A DNA stretch of 64,000 bases from Nothopassalora personata (taxonomy: Eukaryota > Ascomycota > Dothideomycetes > Mycosphaerellales > Mycosphaerellaceae). A program made the translations under genes and the position numbers. Under the pieces are notes generated by a model. That model ran no database searches. It was not told the origin of the DNA and saw nothing but the letters and a program-made list of their open reading frames with translations. The number at the start of each line of letters is the position of its first letter. Position 1 is the first letter of the stretch. Below are positions 20,260 to 29,173 of this stretch, piece after piece. The stretch lies in assembly GCA_033816765.1 (NCBI GenBank), contig CM066293.1:2418001-2482000 (forward strand), read 5' to 3'.

Positions 20260-21787
20260 GGAGTTTTATAATAAAGTCTATTATAACTTCGTCCTATAGT
20301 TTCGTCGGTAGTATCCTAAACTGTAGGTAACCGTATTTTGCATGTCTCGTAGCCTTGTTTCGTTAGCAGTATACGTATTGTTTAATGTAGCGTAACACCT
20401 TAAGTCTCATCTATAGAAATGAGAAACTGCGTTATATTAGGTCTATTGTTTTTAAAGTTCTAGGGTGTCTATAAGTTAGTCCGTCGTGATGTTATCGTAT
20501 ATATTCTTCTTCTCGATCCTTAGGTACTTAGTATTTTCCTTACGATATAGGGAATTGTTCGTCCCTATCGCCTAATATCCGTACGATGTTATTAAATTCT
20601 CTTATGCTAGTACTAAGACTTCTATCGGGGTTTGTTTTTAGTACCTTATGTTATACTAGTTCTTTTCCTTCTATATAGTCGCTTCTTCGGCTTAGCGCGT
20701 CGGCGCGGCCGTTCTCTCTTCCTAGAGTATATTTAATTTTGAACTTGTATTGCCCTAGCAGCTCCGACTAGCGGGCTTGCCTTCGGGTAAGTTCCTTCGT
20801 CGTCGTGAAGTACGTAAGATTCTTATAGTTAGAAAGAATCGTTAACTTCGGTAGGCCCTCGATATATACTCTCTAATGTTGTATAGTAGTAACAATAGCT
20901 AGAAGCTCTTTATTATAGATGTCGTAGTTCTGTTCTACTATAGTTATTTTCCGGGAGTAATAGGCTACTAGGTGTCTCTACCCATCGTGTATCTATGTTA
21001 GACATGCGCCTATTGCTATATTAGACGCATCGGTCTCGATGTAGACTTCCTTACTACTATCGAATAGTCGAAGCATAGGGGCTAAAGCGTATTGTTCCTT
21101 AAGTTTCTTAAACGCTTTAATCTATTCCTTTCCCTATTTCTAAGTGACGTCTTTTCTCGTAAGTATCGTCATTAGTGCTACTGTTTTCGCGTAGTCCTTA
21201 ATGAATTTCCGGTTATAGTTCCCTAGTCTAAGGAATAATTGTACGTCCTTAACTGTTTTTAGTTCTAGCTATTCTCTAATTAACTATGTCTTCGTAGGGT
21301 CGATCGTTATCCCTATAGTACTAATAATGAAGCCTAAGAATTTAACTTCTTTCTTATAGAATTCGCATTTCTCGGGTGCCGTCTTAAATCCTAATTGCGT
21401 AAGTCGTTCGAAGACGTCCTAGACTTATTTTATGTGTTCCTATAGGGATCCTTTCGTGTAGACTAGTATGTCGTCTATGTAGGCGATAACGCATACGTCG
21501 AGTAGGTCTCTAAGTGTTTCGTTAATAAGGTCCTAGTAGGATGCGGGTACGTTAGTTAATCCTATTAGCATAACTAAGAATTCGTAGAGTCCGTATCTTA
21601 TTCTAAAAGCGGTTTTCCATTCTTCTCCTTCTACTATTCGTATAGTATAGAAGGCATCTCGTAGGTTAATCTTCGTATACTAGTCTGATCCGGTTAATCT
21701 ATCTTATGCTTCTTCGATGTTAGGTAGCGGGTATCGGTTCTTAATTGTGATCTCGTTTAACTTCCTATAGTCTTATACGAGTCGTAA
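20260..21787 (-). pseudogene. Old gypsy element: RT and RNase H part
   Basis: The minus strand reads through RT (ending with YIDDILVYT and KFLGFI), RNase H (ETDASNIAIGACL, YNKELLAIVTT) and ENGRADALSRR with scattered TAG/TAA in place of Trp or Gln. It is the central piece of the split element and lies between the two intact insertions. Confidence 0.82.
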
Positions 21788-21792
21788 CTTCC

Positions 21793-21944
21793 TGTGACGG
21801 GCAGGTGGTAGACGAGTTGCAATACGAGTCTACGAAGAAGAGCGCGAGATGCGCGAGCTATTTAAATGCGCCGGAACAACGTTGTTCCGGGCCGATCTTT
21901 CACTGCAGGGTCCATTCACATGTGCCTGGTGTCGCTTCGTGACA
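21793..21944 (-). repeat. 3' LTR of element 2
   Basis: 152 bp, TGTCACG...CCGTCACA in element orientation. It contains the TATA-like TTTAAATA and the perfect palindrome GGAACAACGTTGTTCC. Confidence 0.95.
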
Positions 21945-21947
21945 GTA

Positions 21948-21959
21948 CCCCCTCCCTTC
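21948..21959 (-). promoter_or_regulatory. Polypurine tract of element 2
   Basis: GAAGGGAGGGGG in element orientation, three bases (TAC) before the 3' LTR, the same spacing as in element 1. Here it lies outside pol, which stops at 22035. Confidence 0.8.
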
Positions 21960-22034
21960 AAAGAACGAGCTCCTGCGAGTGCCGTATACGTCTAGAGTCT
22001 CTTATACTTGCGCGCGTGTCGTCGTGTCGGTTGG

Positions 22035-25000
22035 CTATGCCGAACCGCTCACGCTGGCTTGCTGTCGCTGCTCATCATGTCGCTGGCTTGTGCTCGCTCC
22101 TTTGCGTCGTCGCAACATCGCAAATCCATCTTGTCCAAGCTTATGTACTGGGGACGTAGTTGCGTCGCGTCCATCCATGTCACCATCGTCTGTCACGCGA
22201 GCCGGTCTGGATGTGGCGCTGTCAAACAGGCGGCCTTTTTCAATCACTGCCAGTCCGTACAGTATGGGTTCTGGAAGCTCGTAGGGTGGCTTCGGCTTGT
22301 CTGGATAGCGCGCGTAGAAGTCGGCAACCAGTTCTTCACAACCTGGCAATAGGTCGTCCCATCTCTGTGTCCGTATATCACCGCTCTTATAGCGCAAGGT
22401 GAACCACACTTGCCTATTCCTGTACTTGATAGCAGCATTAAGCACTTCGTCAACTTCCCATTCTGTGTCCACTTCTCCTTCTCTTTCGACTTCGACGGGC
22501 GGCGGCGGAGGGTTGTGTTGTCCCGCAAGTGGGTCGTTCGTGTCACGTCGGAGAAGGCTCGAGTGGAATACGTTGTGAATGTTCAGATCGGGCTGGCTGT
22601 CGAGGTCGAGTCGGTAGGATCGCTTGCCTATCTGCGCTGTAACGGGGAATGGTCCGATGAACTTGTCGTCAAGTTTCTTCGCGGGTCTCTTGGTGGTGAT
22701 GTTTTTGGTGTTCAGGAAAACTCGGTCACCAACCTCAAAATTTGGGGCGGGTGCACGGTGTCGATTCGCTTGGTCAGCGGTCCGTGCTTGGCCATAAGCA
22801 TGTGCCGCTTGCAGGTCCGCGAGCACTCCCTTGAGGAAGTCGCCAGTCTGCCTTATGCGTTCGGCAAATGTCTCCGCACGCTCGAGTTGTGGCACTTCTC
22901 GAGCCAGCGCTTGCGGTCGGTCCACAGCTTTCACGTCCATTCGGGGGTGTCGTCCCGTATTGGCAAAGAATGGAGTCATGCCAGTTGTCGCCGACTCATG
23001 GTTGTTGAGTGCGAACTCTGCATTGGGCAGCAAGTCTGCCCAGTCGTCCTGCTGGTAGTTGGTGAACAAGCGTAGGTACTGCTCCAATGCCTGGTTAGTT
23101 CTCTCGGATTGGCCATCTGTCTGAGGATGGAATGCAGTCGACAGGTTCTGCTTGGTTCCCAGCAACGCGCAGAACCTCTTGAAGAATGCACAGGTCCACT
23201 GGGTTCCTCTGTCTGAGAAGACAATCTCGGGGACGCCATGCTTCGGATACACATAGGTGTAGATCAGGCGGGCGACATGCTCGGCTTCCAGGCTGTTCGT
23301 TGGGATGAAGATGACTTGTTTCGAAAGGCAATCCGTCACTGTCAGTATGTTTTTGTAGGTAACGCCATCGATTGTGCGCTTGCTCGGCGGCAATTCTACA
23401 ATGAAGTCCATGGCAATATGCTTCCATACGTCTGGTGGGGCTTGAAGTGGTGCTAGCAATCCCTGGTACTTGAGTCGTGACGGGTTTGCTCTCCGGCATG
23501 GTTGACAATTGCGGACGTACCGTGCTACGTCGCCTTGCATCAGCGGCCAATACATGCTATGGCGCTGGATCAAGTCGAATGTGCGTGCTGCTCCTTGGTG
23601 CCCTGCTATTGCGGTGTCATGATGGGCTCGAATGACCTTTGTCCGCAGGTTCTTGTACATGGGCACGTACAATCTTCCATTCACGAACAACTGGTCGTTG
23701 TGAATAAGGCAATCCGTCGCCGCTATCTTCTGCTTCTGCAGGAACTCGGATGAGCGTCGCGCTGCTAGGTCGGCTTGCAGTCGTCTTATACGAGTTGCAA
23801 TTGATGGGTCTGCGTACGCTTCATCAATGAGTTCGACGAGGTCTTCTCCTTCGTCTTGGTGTTCAGGGTCTGCTTCGGCGGGTGCGGGCTCTTGTCCTGG
23901 CGCTGGCGCTGCGGGTTCCACTGCTGGTGTGGGCTCTGCTGTAGGTGTTTCTTCCTCCCCTTCCTCGTTGAGCTGCTCTTCTTCTGCTGCTTCTTGTCGT
24001 GCTCGTGCTCGGGTCATCGCGTATAGCTGACCTTCGTCGTCCTCTTCAGCCTTAGCAAGATGCATTGCGAAGTTGGCGATGTCAAGCATCTCTGGCTTGA
24101 GCACTACTTGGTGCTGATGTTGCATTCTCGGGTCCTCTACACCTTGTGGGATGTCCTGCGATCTCCGGGTCAGGCTGTCAGGCTTGGTACCCTGTCGCCC
24201 AGGCCGGTACGTGATCTTGAAGTTGAACTGAGCCAAGAATTCCGCCCAACGTGCCTGTCGCCGGTTCAGTTGCTTGGTAGTCATAAACCATTCCAGGTTC
24301 CGGTGGTCCGAGAGCACACGAATGGGGGCTTCATCCGTGCCTTGCCCGATTAGCTCATACTGCCATTCTTCAAAGCACTTAATGATGGCAAGCAACTCCT
24401 TGTCATAGATGTCGTAGTTGCATTCGTGCACGTTCATCTTCTTGGAGAAGTACGCTACTGGGCGTACGAGACCGTCCGGTTGGCGCTGCGATAGCACTCC
24501 TGCTGTGACCCAATCTGAGGCATCGGTTTCGACGATGGTCTCATAGTCCGGATTGAAGTGGGCAAGCACACGGCCTTTTGCCGACGTGAATCTGTCTTTC
24601 AGCGTCTCGAATGCCTTTTGACATGCTTCTGACCATTCGAACTTGACGTCTTTCTTCGTGAGCTCCACCATGGGTGATACCACGCGGGAGAATGCTTCTA
24701 CGAATCTTCTGTAAAAGCCTGCGAAGCCTAGGAACGCCAACACGTCTTTGGCGTTACGTGGCGTATCCCAGTTGGCTATCGCATCTACCTTAGCTGGGTC
24801 CATCTCGATGCCTTCAGTCGTGAGGATGAGACCTAGGTACTTCACGCGCTTGACTGCGAATTCGGACTTCTCAATGTCCACAGGAAGGCCGGCTTCCATT
24901 AGCTTGTCCAGAACTAGTTCGACGTGCTTGTAATGGTCCTCTTCGTTACCATCCGTGTAGATCAGGATATCATCCAGGTAAACAGTGCAGAATAGATCCA

Positions 25001-26459
25001 GGAATTCGCGCAGAATCTCGTTGATTTTCCGTTGCCAGCTACTTGGGCCATTGCACAGACCGAAGGGCATTGCTCGAAACTGGTATAGACCATACCGGGT
25101 GATGAAGGACGTTAGGTATTCGTCACCTTTTCGAATTCGCATGTTGTTGAATGCAGCCACGATGTCCAACTTCGTGAACCATTTGGCCTTGCATAGGCGG
25201 TCTAGGGTCTCGCGAATCAGCGGAATAGGGTATCGGTCCTTAATTGTCAGCGCATTAAGCGCGCGGTAGTCGACACAGACCCGCAGCCCACCTCCGGGCT
25301 TCTTGACAATCAGAAGGGGTGAGCATCCGTCCGCGAAGGACTTCTCAAGGAGTCCTGTCGCCATGCCTTCGTCGACGAACTTCTTGGTCACGGCTAGTTG
25401 TTGGGAATTCATAGCATAACCCTTGTGGTAAGGCAGCTTCGCTCCTTCTTTCAAGTTGATGGCGTGGTCTGCCGACGAGTGTTCAGGTAGCACCCATTCA
25501 GATTTATGGCGGAATGCTTTCTCCTTATGCCACAGGCGTCGTGGCAACTTAGTCTTCGGGTCCACTGCTTCGGATCGCTCGAGGAATCGCTCAACGTCTT
25601 CAGGTGACATGGCGTTGAGGAACTCTTCGTCTCTTCCAGGGTCGAAATCTTCTGGCCAGAGGGCATAGATCTCATGATCCTTGCGCTTGCTCATGCGGTG
25701 GAAGTATTCTGCGCTGACCATGCAGATCTCTTCGGTGCTGGTAGAAGTCTGTGCCTTTGGACGCACACTGGTCTCTCCTCTGCTATCCACAGCGATCATG
25801 CAAGGTCGTCCATCACTGCAGTGATTGTGGAAGCACTCAGGCTTATCGAAAGTCAGGGTACGGTTCTTGAAGTCTGGTGTAGGATTATGTTCTTCCCACC
25901 ACGACATTCCTAGGACCATGTCATAGGTGTCCAAGTCGGTGACGTATGCCATTTGCTGCTCCGTATGGTTGCCAATAGTGAAGTTGACCATGGCCATATG
26001 GGTGAGGTGCGATAGGGCACCATCTGCTAGTCTCAACCGTCTAGCTCGTGCTAGCGGTATAAGTGGGATTTTGTTTGCGCGACAGAAACCGTGATGTATG
26101 AAGATAGATGAACCACCAGTGTCGCCAAGTGACTTTGCTTTTACATTGCGATGAGGAGTATGTACATCAGCCGACAGAACCCAGTGCTTGCCTTGCTTCG
26201 GTTCTACAATAGTGCTTTGTATACCGCCTGCTTGCTCGGCACAACTGAGGTGTTCTTCGGTGTGTGCTGTCTCACTCATGGAGCACAGGAATTCTTCCTT
26301 CTCTTGCTCCATCTCTTTCTTTCGGTCGTGTCGAGGGATCGTGTAGCGGATATCGTGGTGTGGTGCGGATACTGGGGTATTAGGTGTATTCGATGCTGGG
26401 GGTGATACGATCTCCTCAAGGACACTTCCATCGCTTGGGCTGTCACTGGCAATGCTCAT
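22035..26459 (-). CDS. pol: Pol polyprotein of element 2
   Basis: 1474 codons from the first ATG, with open frame upstream to the gag slippery site. Domains: protease with SLGDTGGSSIFIHH (catalytic Asp-Thr-Gly kept, next residue Gly rather than the usual Ala or Ser); RT with KLDIVAAFNNMRI, MPFGLCNGPSSWQ, YLDDILIYTD; RNase H with ETDASDWVTAGVL and YDKELLAI; integrase zinc finger ending CQPCRR; DDE core with MDFIVELPPSK, SDRGTQW and HPQTDGQSERTNQALEQYL; a C-terminal region with TEWEVDEVLNAAIKYR in the place of a chromodomain. All expected catalytic residues are present. Confidence 0.95.
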   Translation of the reverse strand: MSIASDSPSDGSVLEEIVSPPASNTPNTPVSAPHHDIRYTIPRHDRKKEMEQEKEEFLCSMSETAHTEEHLSCAEQAGGIQSTIVEPKQGKHWVLSADVHTPHRNVKAKSLGDTGGSSIFIHHGFCRANKIPLIPLARARRLRLADGALSHLTHMAMVNFTIGNHTEQQMAYVTDLDTYDMVLGMSWWEEHNPTPDFKNRTLTFDKPECFHNHCSDGRPCMIAVDSRGETSVRPKAQTSTSTEEICMVSAEYFHRMSKRKDHEIYALWPEDFDPGRDEEFLNAMSPEDVERFLERSEAVDPKTKLPRRLWHKEKAFRHKSEWVLPEHSSADHAINLKEGAKLPYHKGYAMNSQQLAVTKKFVDEGMATGLLEKSFADGCSPLLIVKKPGGGLRVCVDYRALNALTIKDRYPIPLIRETLDRLCKAKWFTKLDIVAAFNNMRIRKGDEYLTSFITRYGLYQFRAMPFGLCNGPSSWQRKINEILREFLDLFCTVYLDDILIYTDGNEEDHYKHVELVLDKLMEAGLPVDIEKSEFAVKRVKYLGLILTTEGIEMDPAKVDAIANWDTPRNAKDVLAFLGFAGFYRRFVEAFSRVVSPMVELTKKDVKFEWSEACQKAFETLKDRFTSAKGRVLAHFNPDYETIVETDASDWVTAGVLSQRQPDGLVRPVAYFSKKMNVHECNYDIYDKELLAIIKCFEEWQYELIGQGTDEAPIRVLSDHRNLEWFMTTKQLNRRQARWAEFLAQFNFKITYRPGRQGTKPDSLTRRSQDIPQGVEDPRMQHQHQVVLKPEMLDIANFAMHLAKAEEDDEGQLYAMTRARARQEAAEEEQLNEEGEEETPTAEPTPAVEPAAPAPGQEPAPAEADPEHQDEGEDLVELIDEAYADPSIATRIRRLQADLAARRSSEFLQKQKIAATDCLIHNDQLFVNGRLYVPMYKNLRTKVIRAHHDTAIAGHQGAARTFDLIQRHSMYWPLMQGDVARYVRNCQPCRRANPSRLKYQGLLAPLQAPPDVWKHIAMDFIVELPPSKRTIDGVTYKNILTVTDCLSKQVIFIPTNSLEAEHVARLIYTYVYPKHGVPEIVFSDRGTQWTCAFFKRFCALLGTKQNLSTAFHPQTDGQSERTNQALEQYLRLFTNYQQDDWADLLPNAEFALNNHESATTGMTPFFANTGRHPRMDVKAVDRPQALAREVPQLERAETFAERIRQTGDFLKGVLADLQAAHAYGQARTADQANRHRAPAPNFEVGDRVFLNTKNITTKRPAKKLDDKFIGPFPVTAQIGKRSYRLDLDSQPDLNIHNVFHSSLLRRDTNDPLAGQHNPPPPPVEVEREGEVDTEWEVDEVLNAAIKYRNRQVWFTLRYKSGDIRTQRWDDLLPGCEELVADFYARYPDKPKPPYELPEPILYGLAVIEKGRLFDSATSRPARVTDDGDMDGRDATTSPVHKLGQDGFAMLRRRKGASTSQRHDEQRQQASVSGSA

Positions 26460-26533
26460 GTCATCATCATCTATTTCTTCAATCGTGGTTCTTCTGTCAG
26501 GTCTTGGCTCGACGGCGACTTTCGACGAGCCCT

Positions 26534-28912
26534 TTAGTTTCCCTCCTCGTTGTGTGCCTTCTCAGTGAGGAGTCCGGCCACAGGTGCTGCCTCAATCTGC
26601 GCTGGCTCGGTATCCATTGCGTTTAGTCGAATCTCGCGGGGCACATCAGCATATTCGTACCGACCGCGTGCCTTGGAGTTGAGGATGCAGGCGGCGTCCT
26701 CGCCTCGGTGGCCGAGCTCGTGACACTTGAAGCAACGGTTCTCACGAATGTAACGGTCCTTGTCCGCTGAGCTGCAGTACGGACGGTCGTACTTGCGAGG
26801 GATTTGGCGGACAGCTAGTGCCCTGCCTCCGCGGCCTCCACCACGACCTCGGGTGCTGCCACGGCCACGAGTCGAACTGCTACCGGAATCTGCGTTGCCG
26901 TCCTTATCCTTGTCTTTGTTGCCTCCGCCGCCATGGTTGTAAGCGGCGCTAACTTCCTTGCCAACATTCCAGCTCTGCTCGATGCCGCGTGCAATTTGGC
27001 AGAAGTGGTTGAAATCGGGGTCAGTCCGATCGCGGGCAAGAGTCTCAGCCCATCTCTTAGCCAGCTTCGTGTACAGGACCGAGGCCTTAGGTTGGACCTT
27101 GGCCTTTGCACAGAGGGTGCGGTACTTCGTCGACACTTCCGCGAAGGTCATGGTTCCCTGTCTCAAGGTCTCCAGCTGACCTTGGGCAGTGAACTGCGCG
27201 TCCGCTTCACCGAATTCAGCATCGAACTGCTCCCACAGGTCATCTATGGAAGTCCAGGTGTCCTTCATAGCCAGGATGCTGTCGAATGGCAGTTCTTCAG
27301 TCACGCCTAGCATAAATTCGATCATGTCTTCATAGCTGGCACCTTGCTTCACATAGGCTTGGTTCAGCTTTGCCCGAGCCACAGTCTTGAAGCGCTCGTA
27401 CTTGCTGCGGTCTCCCTTGAAGACCTCTGGGTCCTTGATGCGGGTGTTGAAGAATCCGCCATTCGTGGTGGTAGTCCCGGCGCCGGGTGTTTCGAATCGT
27501 CCGTTGGTTCCTTGACCTTGTGGTCCTGGTGTGAATCTGTTGTCGTTAGGGACGAAGTCGCGTGCATCAGCGTCAAATCGGGACTGGCGTGTCTGTGGTC
27601 GTGGCATCGCTGCTTCCTGTTCAAGTTGCTGAATGCGTGCACGATCCTCCTTTCTAGCTTGCTGGAACTTGGTGATGTCGTCTTCAGCTGAGGCCAAGTC
27701 TTCCTTAGCCTGTCGGAGCTGTTCGAGCAGGTCGCCGTTACCTGTGCCCTCAGCAGTCTGTGCGATTGTCACCTGGCGCTTGGTCCGGCTCAGCTCGTTA
27801 CGGAGAGTAGTGAGGTCGTTGCGTAGCTTCTCGATGTCGGCCTGTGCTAGGTCGGCCTCTTCTCGAGCAGTATCTCGTTCAGTCTTGTATCCGTCTGCTC
27901 GTGCTTCGAGCCTCTCCACTTCTGCTTCTAGCTCTTCGATCTTCTCAGCTTCTTCATCAAAGTGCTTCTCCCAGTTAGGTGCGAGTGTGAGCGCACGCTG
28001 AACAGCTTTTAATCTCTTGAACCACTTGCCTGAGGAGGACGTCACCTTCGCTGTCAACTCCTCAGGGTTGGCGACCTGGAAGTCGGGGTCCTTAGGGTTG
28101 TCATCCTCTCCGTAGAACTGCGTGAGATCCAGGCCAGCATCGGCTGGCTCATCCTCACGTCTCCTATGATCCACCGGGCTGGTCGGAGTCGCAATCTCTT
28201 CGTCCTCATCATCGAACCGGGATCTGCGCTTAGCGACTGGCTCGCCAGGCTGAGTCTGTGATTGGGAAGCGTGGTCCGGTTGAGCTGGTGTGGCTTTCAT
28301 TCCTAGCTCGTTCATTCGTGCTGCGAAGTCTGCTTTCTGGAGCTCCAACCTCTGAGCACTGACAATCCCTGGAGGTGGTACCCTAACCTTCGCGTTGTGA
28401 TCTTCCTTTCTTGTGAACTTGAAACTCTCATCTTCTGTCTCGACGGTGGGCTGCATGCCTTTATGCAGTCCGAGGTCCTCTCGTAAGCGACTCGGAGGCT
28501 GTGACTTGTCAGGTCGTGAGAATGGTTGATGGATGCTAGAGGAAGGTGGTTGTGGGCCAAAGAAGCCTGAACCTCGTGTCTCGGGCTTTGCTAGTAATCG
28601 GTCGCGTTCGCGGCTACGACTGCGACTACGGTCGCGTTCGGCCTCGTCCATATCGGGTCGGGGTGTAGATGTCTCTTCAGGTGAGAAGTCGCTGTCGCTG
28701 TCGCTCCTGTAGTTGTGTTTGCTAAGTGCCGTTTGTATCTTGTTCGAGGCGATTGCGGCGCGCGATTCTTCTCGGGCTCGGTCGATTACTGTCTGTCTGG
28801 TCAATTCGCTCATACCAGGGTGTTGTACCTCTGGTGACTTGTCTGCTGTCAATACAGTGCTGTTTGCGATCCTGTATGTCGTGTCGAGAAGAAAAATGTG
28901 CGACTGTTGCAC
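26534..28912 (-). CDS. gag: Gag protein of element 2
   Basis: 792 residues. Charged N-terminus with Arg/Ser-Asp runs, coiled coil at about residues 320-430 (KIEELEAEVERLEARAD and following), capsid-type domain about 475-650 (ETLRQGTMTFAEVSTKYRTLC), an Arg/Gly-rich stretch (STRGRGSTRGRGGGRGG), then a zinc knuckle CFKC-x4-H-x6-C. The ORF ends GAG GAG GGA AAC TAA, so the stop directly follows a frameshift heptamer. The first in-frame ATG at 28912 gives MQQSHIFLLD; a second Met, in MSELTRQTVIDRAREESR about 32 residues on, is an equally good start. Confidence 0.92.
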   Translation of the reverse strand: MQQSHIFLLDTTYRIANSTVLTADKSPEVQHPGMSELTRQTVIDRAREESRAAIASNKIQTALSKHNYRSDSDSDFSPEETSTPRPDMDEAERDRSRSRSRERDRLLAKPETRGSGFFGPQPPSSSIHQPFSRPDKSQPPSRLREDLGLHKGMQPTVETEDESFKFTRKEDHNAKVRVPPPGIVSAQRLELQKADFAARMNELGMKATPAQPDHASQSQTQPGEPVAKRRSRFDDEDEEIATPTSPVDHRRREDEPADAGLDLTQFYGEDDNPKDPDFQVANPEELTAKVTSSSGKWFKRLKAVQRALTLAPNWEKHFDEEAEKIEELEAEVERLEARADGYKTERDTAREEADLAQADIEKLRNDLTTLRNELSRTKRQVTIAQTAEGTGNGDLLEQLRQAKEDLASAEDDITKFQQARKEDRARIQQLEQEAAMPRPQTRQSRFDADARDFVPNDNRFTPGPQGQGTNGRFETPGAGTTTTNGGFFNTRIKDPEVFKGDRSKYERFKTVARAKLNQAYVKQGASYEDMIEFMLGVTEELPFDSILAMKDTWTSIDDLWEQFDAEFGEADAQFTAQGQLETLRQGTMTFAEVSTKYRTLCAKAKVQPKASVLYTKLAKRWAETLARDRTDPDFNHFCQIARGIEQSWNVGKEVSAAYNHGGGGNKDKDKDGNADSGSSSTRGRGSTRGRGGGRGGRALAVRQIPRKYDRPYCSSADKDRYIRENRCFKCHELGHRGEDAACILNSKARGRYEYADVPREIRLNAMDTEPAQIEAAPVAGLLTEKAHNEEGN
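26537..26543 (-). promoter_or_regulatory. -1 ribosomal frameshift heptamer, element 2
   Basis: In gag frame the bases read G GGA AAC, directly followed by the gag stop TAA (26536-26534). GGGAAAC is a slippery sequence used by some retroviruses. After slipping, the pol frame is open for 26 codons to the pol ATG and beyond. Confidence 0.87.
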
Positions 28913-29005
28913 ACCTTTCAGTCAGTCGGTCAGTCGGTCAGTCTGTTCGGGTCTTCTACGCGATACAAGATCGCTGTAGGCTATTCAGTTGGTTGATTGG
29001 GGTAG

Positions 29006-29014
29006 GTATTGCAA
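29006..29014 (-). promoter_or_regulatory. Primer-binding site of element 2, self-complementary to its LTR
   Basis: In element orientation, two bases (TT) after the 5' LTR end comes TTGCAATAC. Its exact complement GTATTGCAA lies inside the LTR at 29049-29041, about 35-40 bases after the TATA-like TTTAAATA (29090-29083), where transcription could start. The geometry repeats that of element 1. Confidence 0.72.
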
Positions 29015-29016
29015 AA

Positions 29017-29168
29017 TGTGACGGGCAGGTGGTAGACGAGTTGCAATACGAGTCTACGAAGAAGAGCGCGAGATGCGCGAGCTATTTAAATGCGCCGGAA
29101 CAACGTTGTTCCGGGCCGATCTTTCACTGCAGGGTCCATTCACATGTGCCTGGTGTCGCTTCGTGACA
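29017..29168 (-). repeat. 5' LTR of element 2
   Basis: 152 bp, same as 21793-21944 by eye. It carries the probable TATA box at 29083-29090. If R starts at 29049, U3 is about 119 bp and R-U5 about 33 bp. Confidence 0.95.
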
Positions 29169-29173
29169 CTTCC

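Larger units (their letters stand above)
21793..29168 (-). mobile_element. Intact Ty3/gypsy retrotransposon 2, 7376 bp
   Basis: It is bounded by 152-bp LTRs (21793-21944 and 29017-29168) that look identical, with target duplication CTTCC (21788-21792 and 29169-29173). Gag (792 codons) and Pol (1474 codons) are open. It is inserted in the RT of the same old element that element 1 entered at the integrase. It is related to element 1 (same LTR tip TGTCACGAAGCGAC, similar Pol) but is a separate family with different LTR body and gag. There is no RIP damage. Confidence 0.96.
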
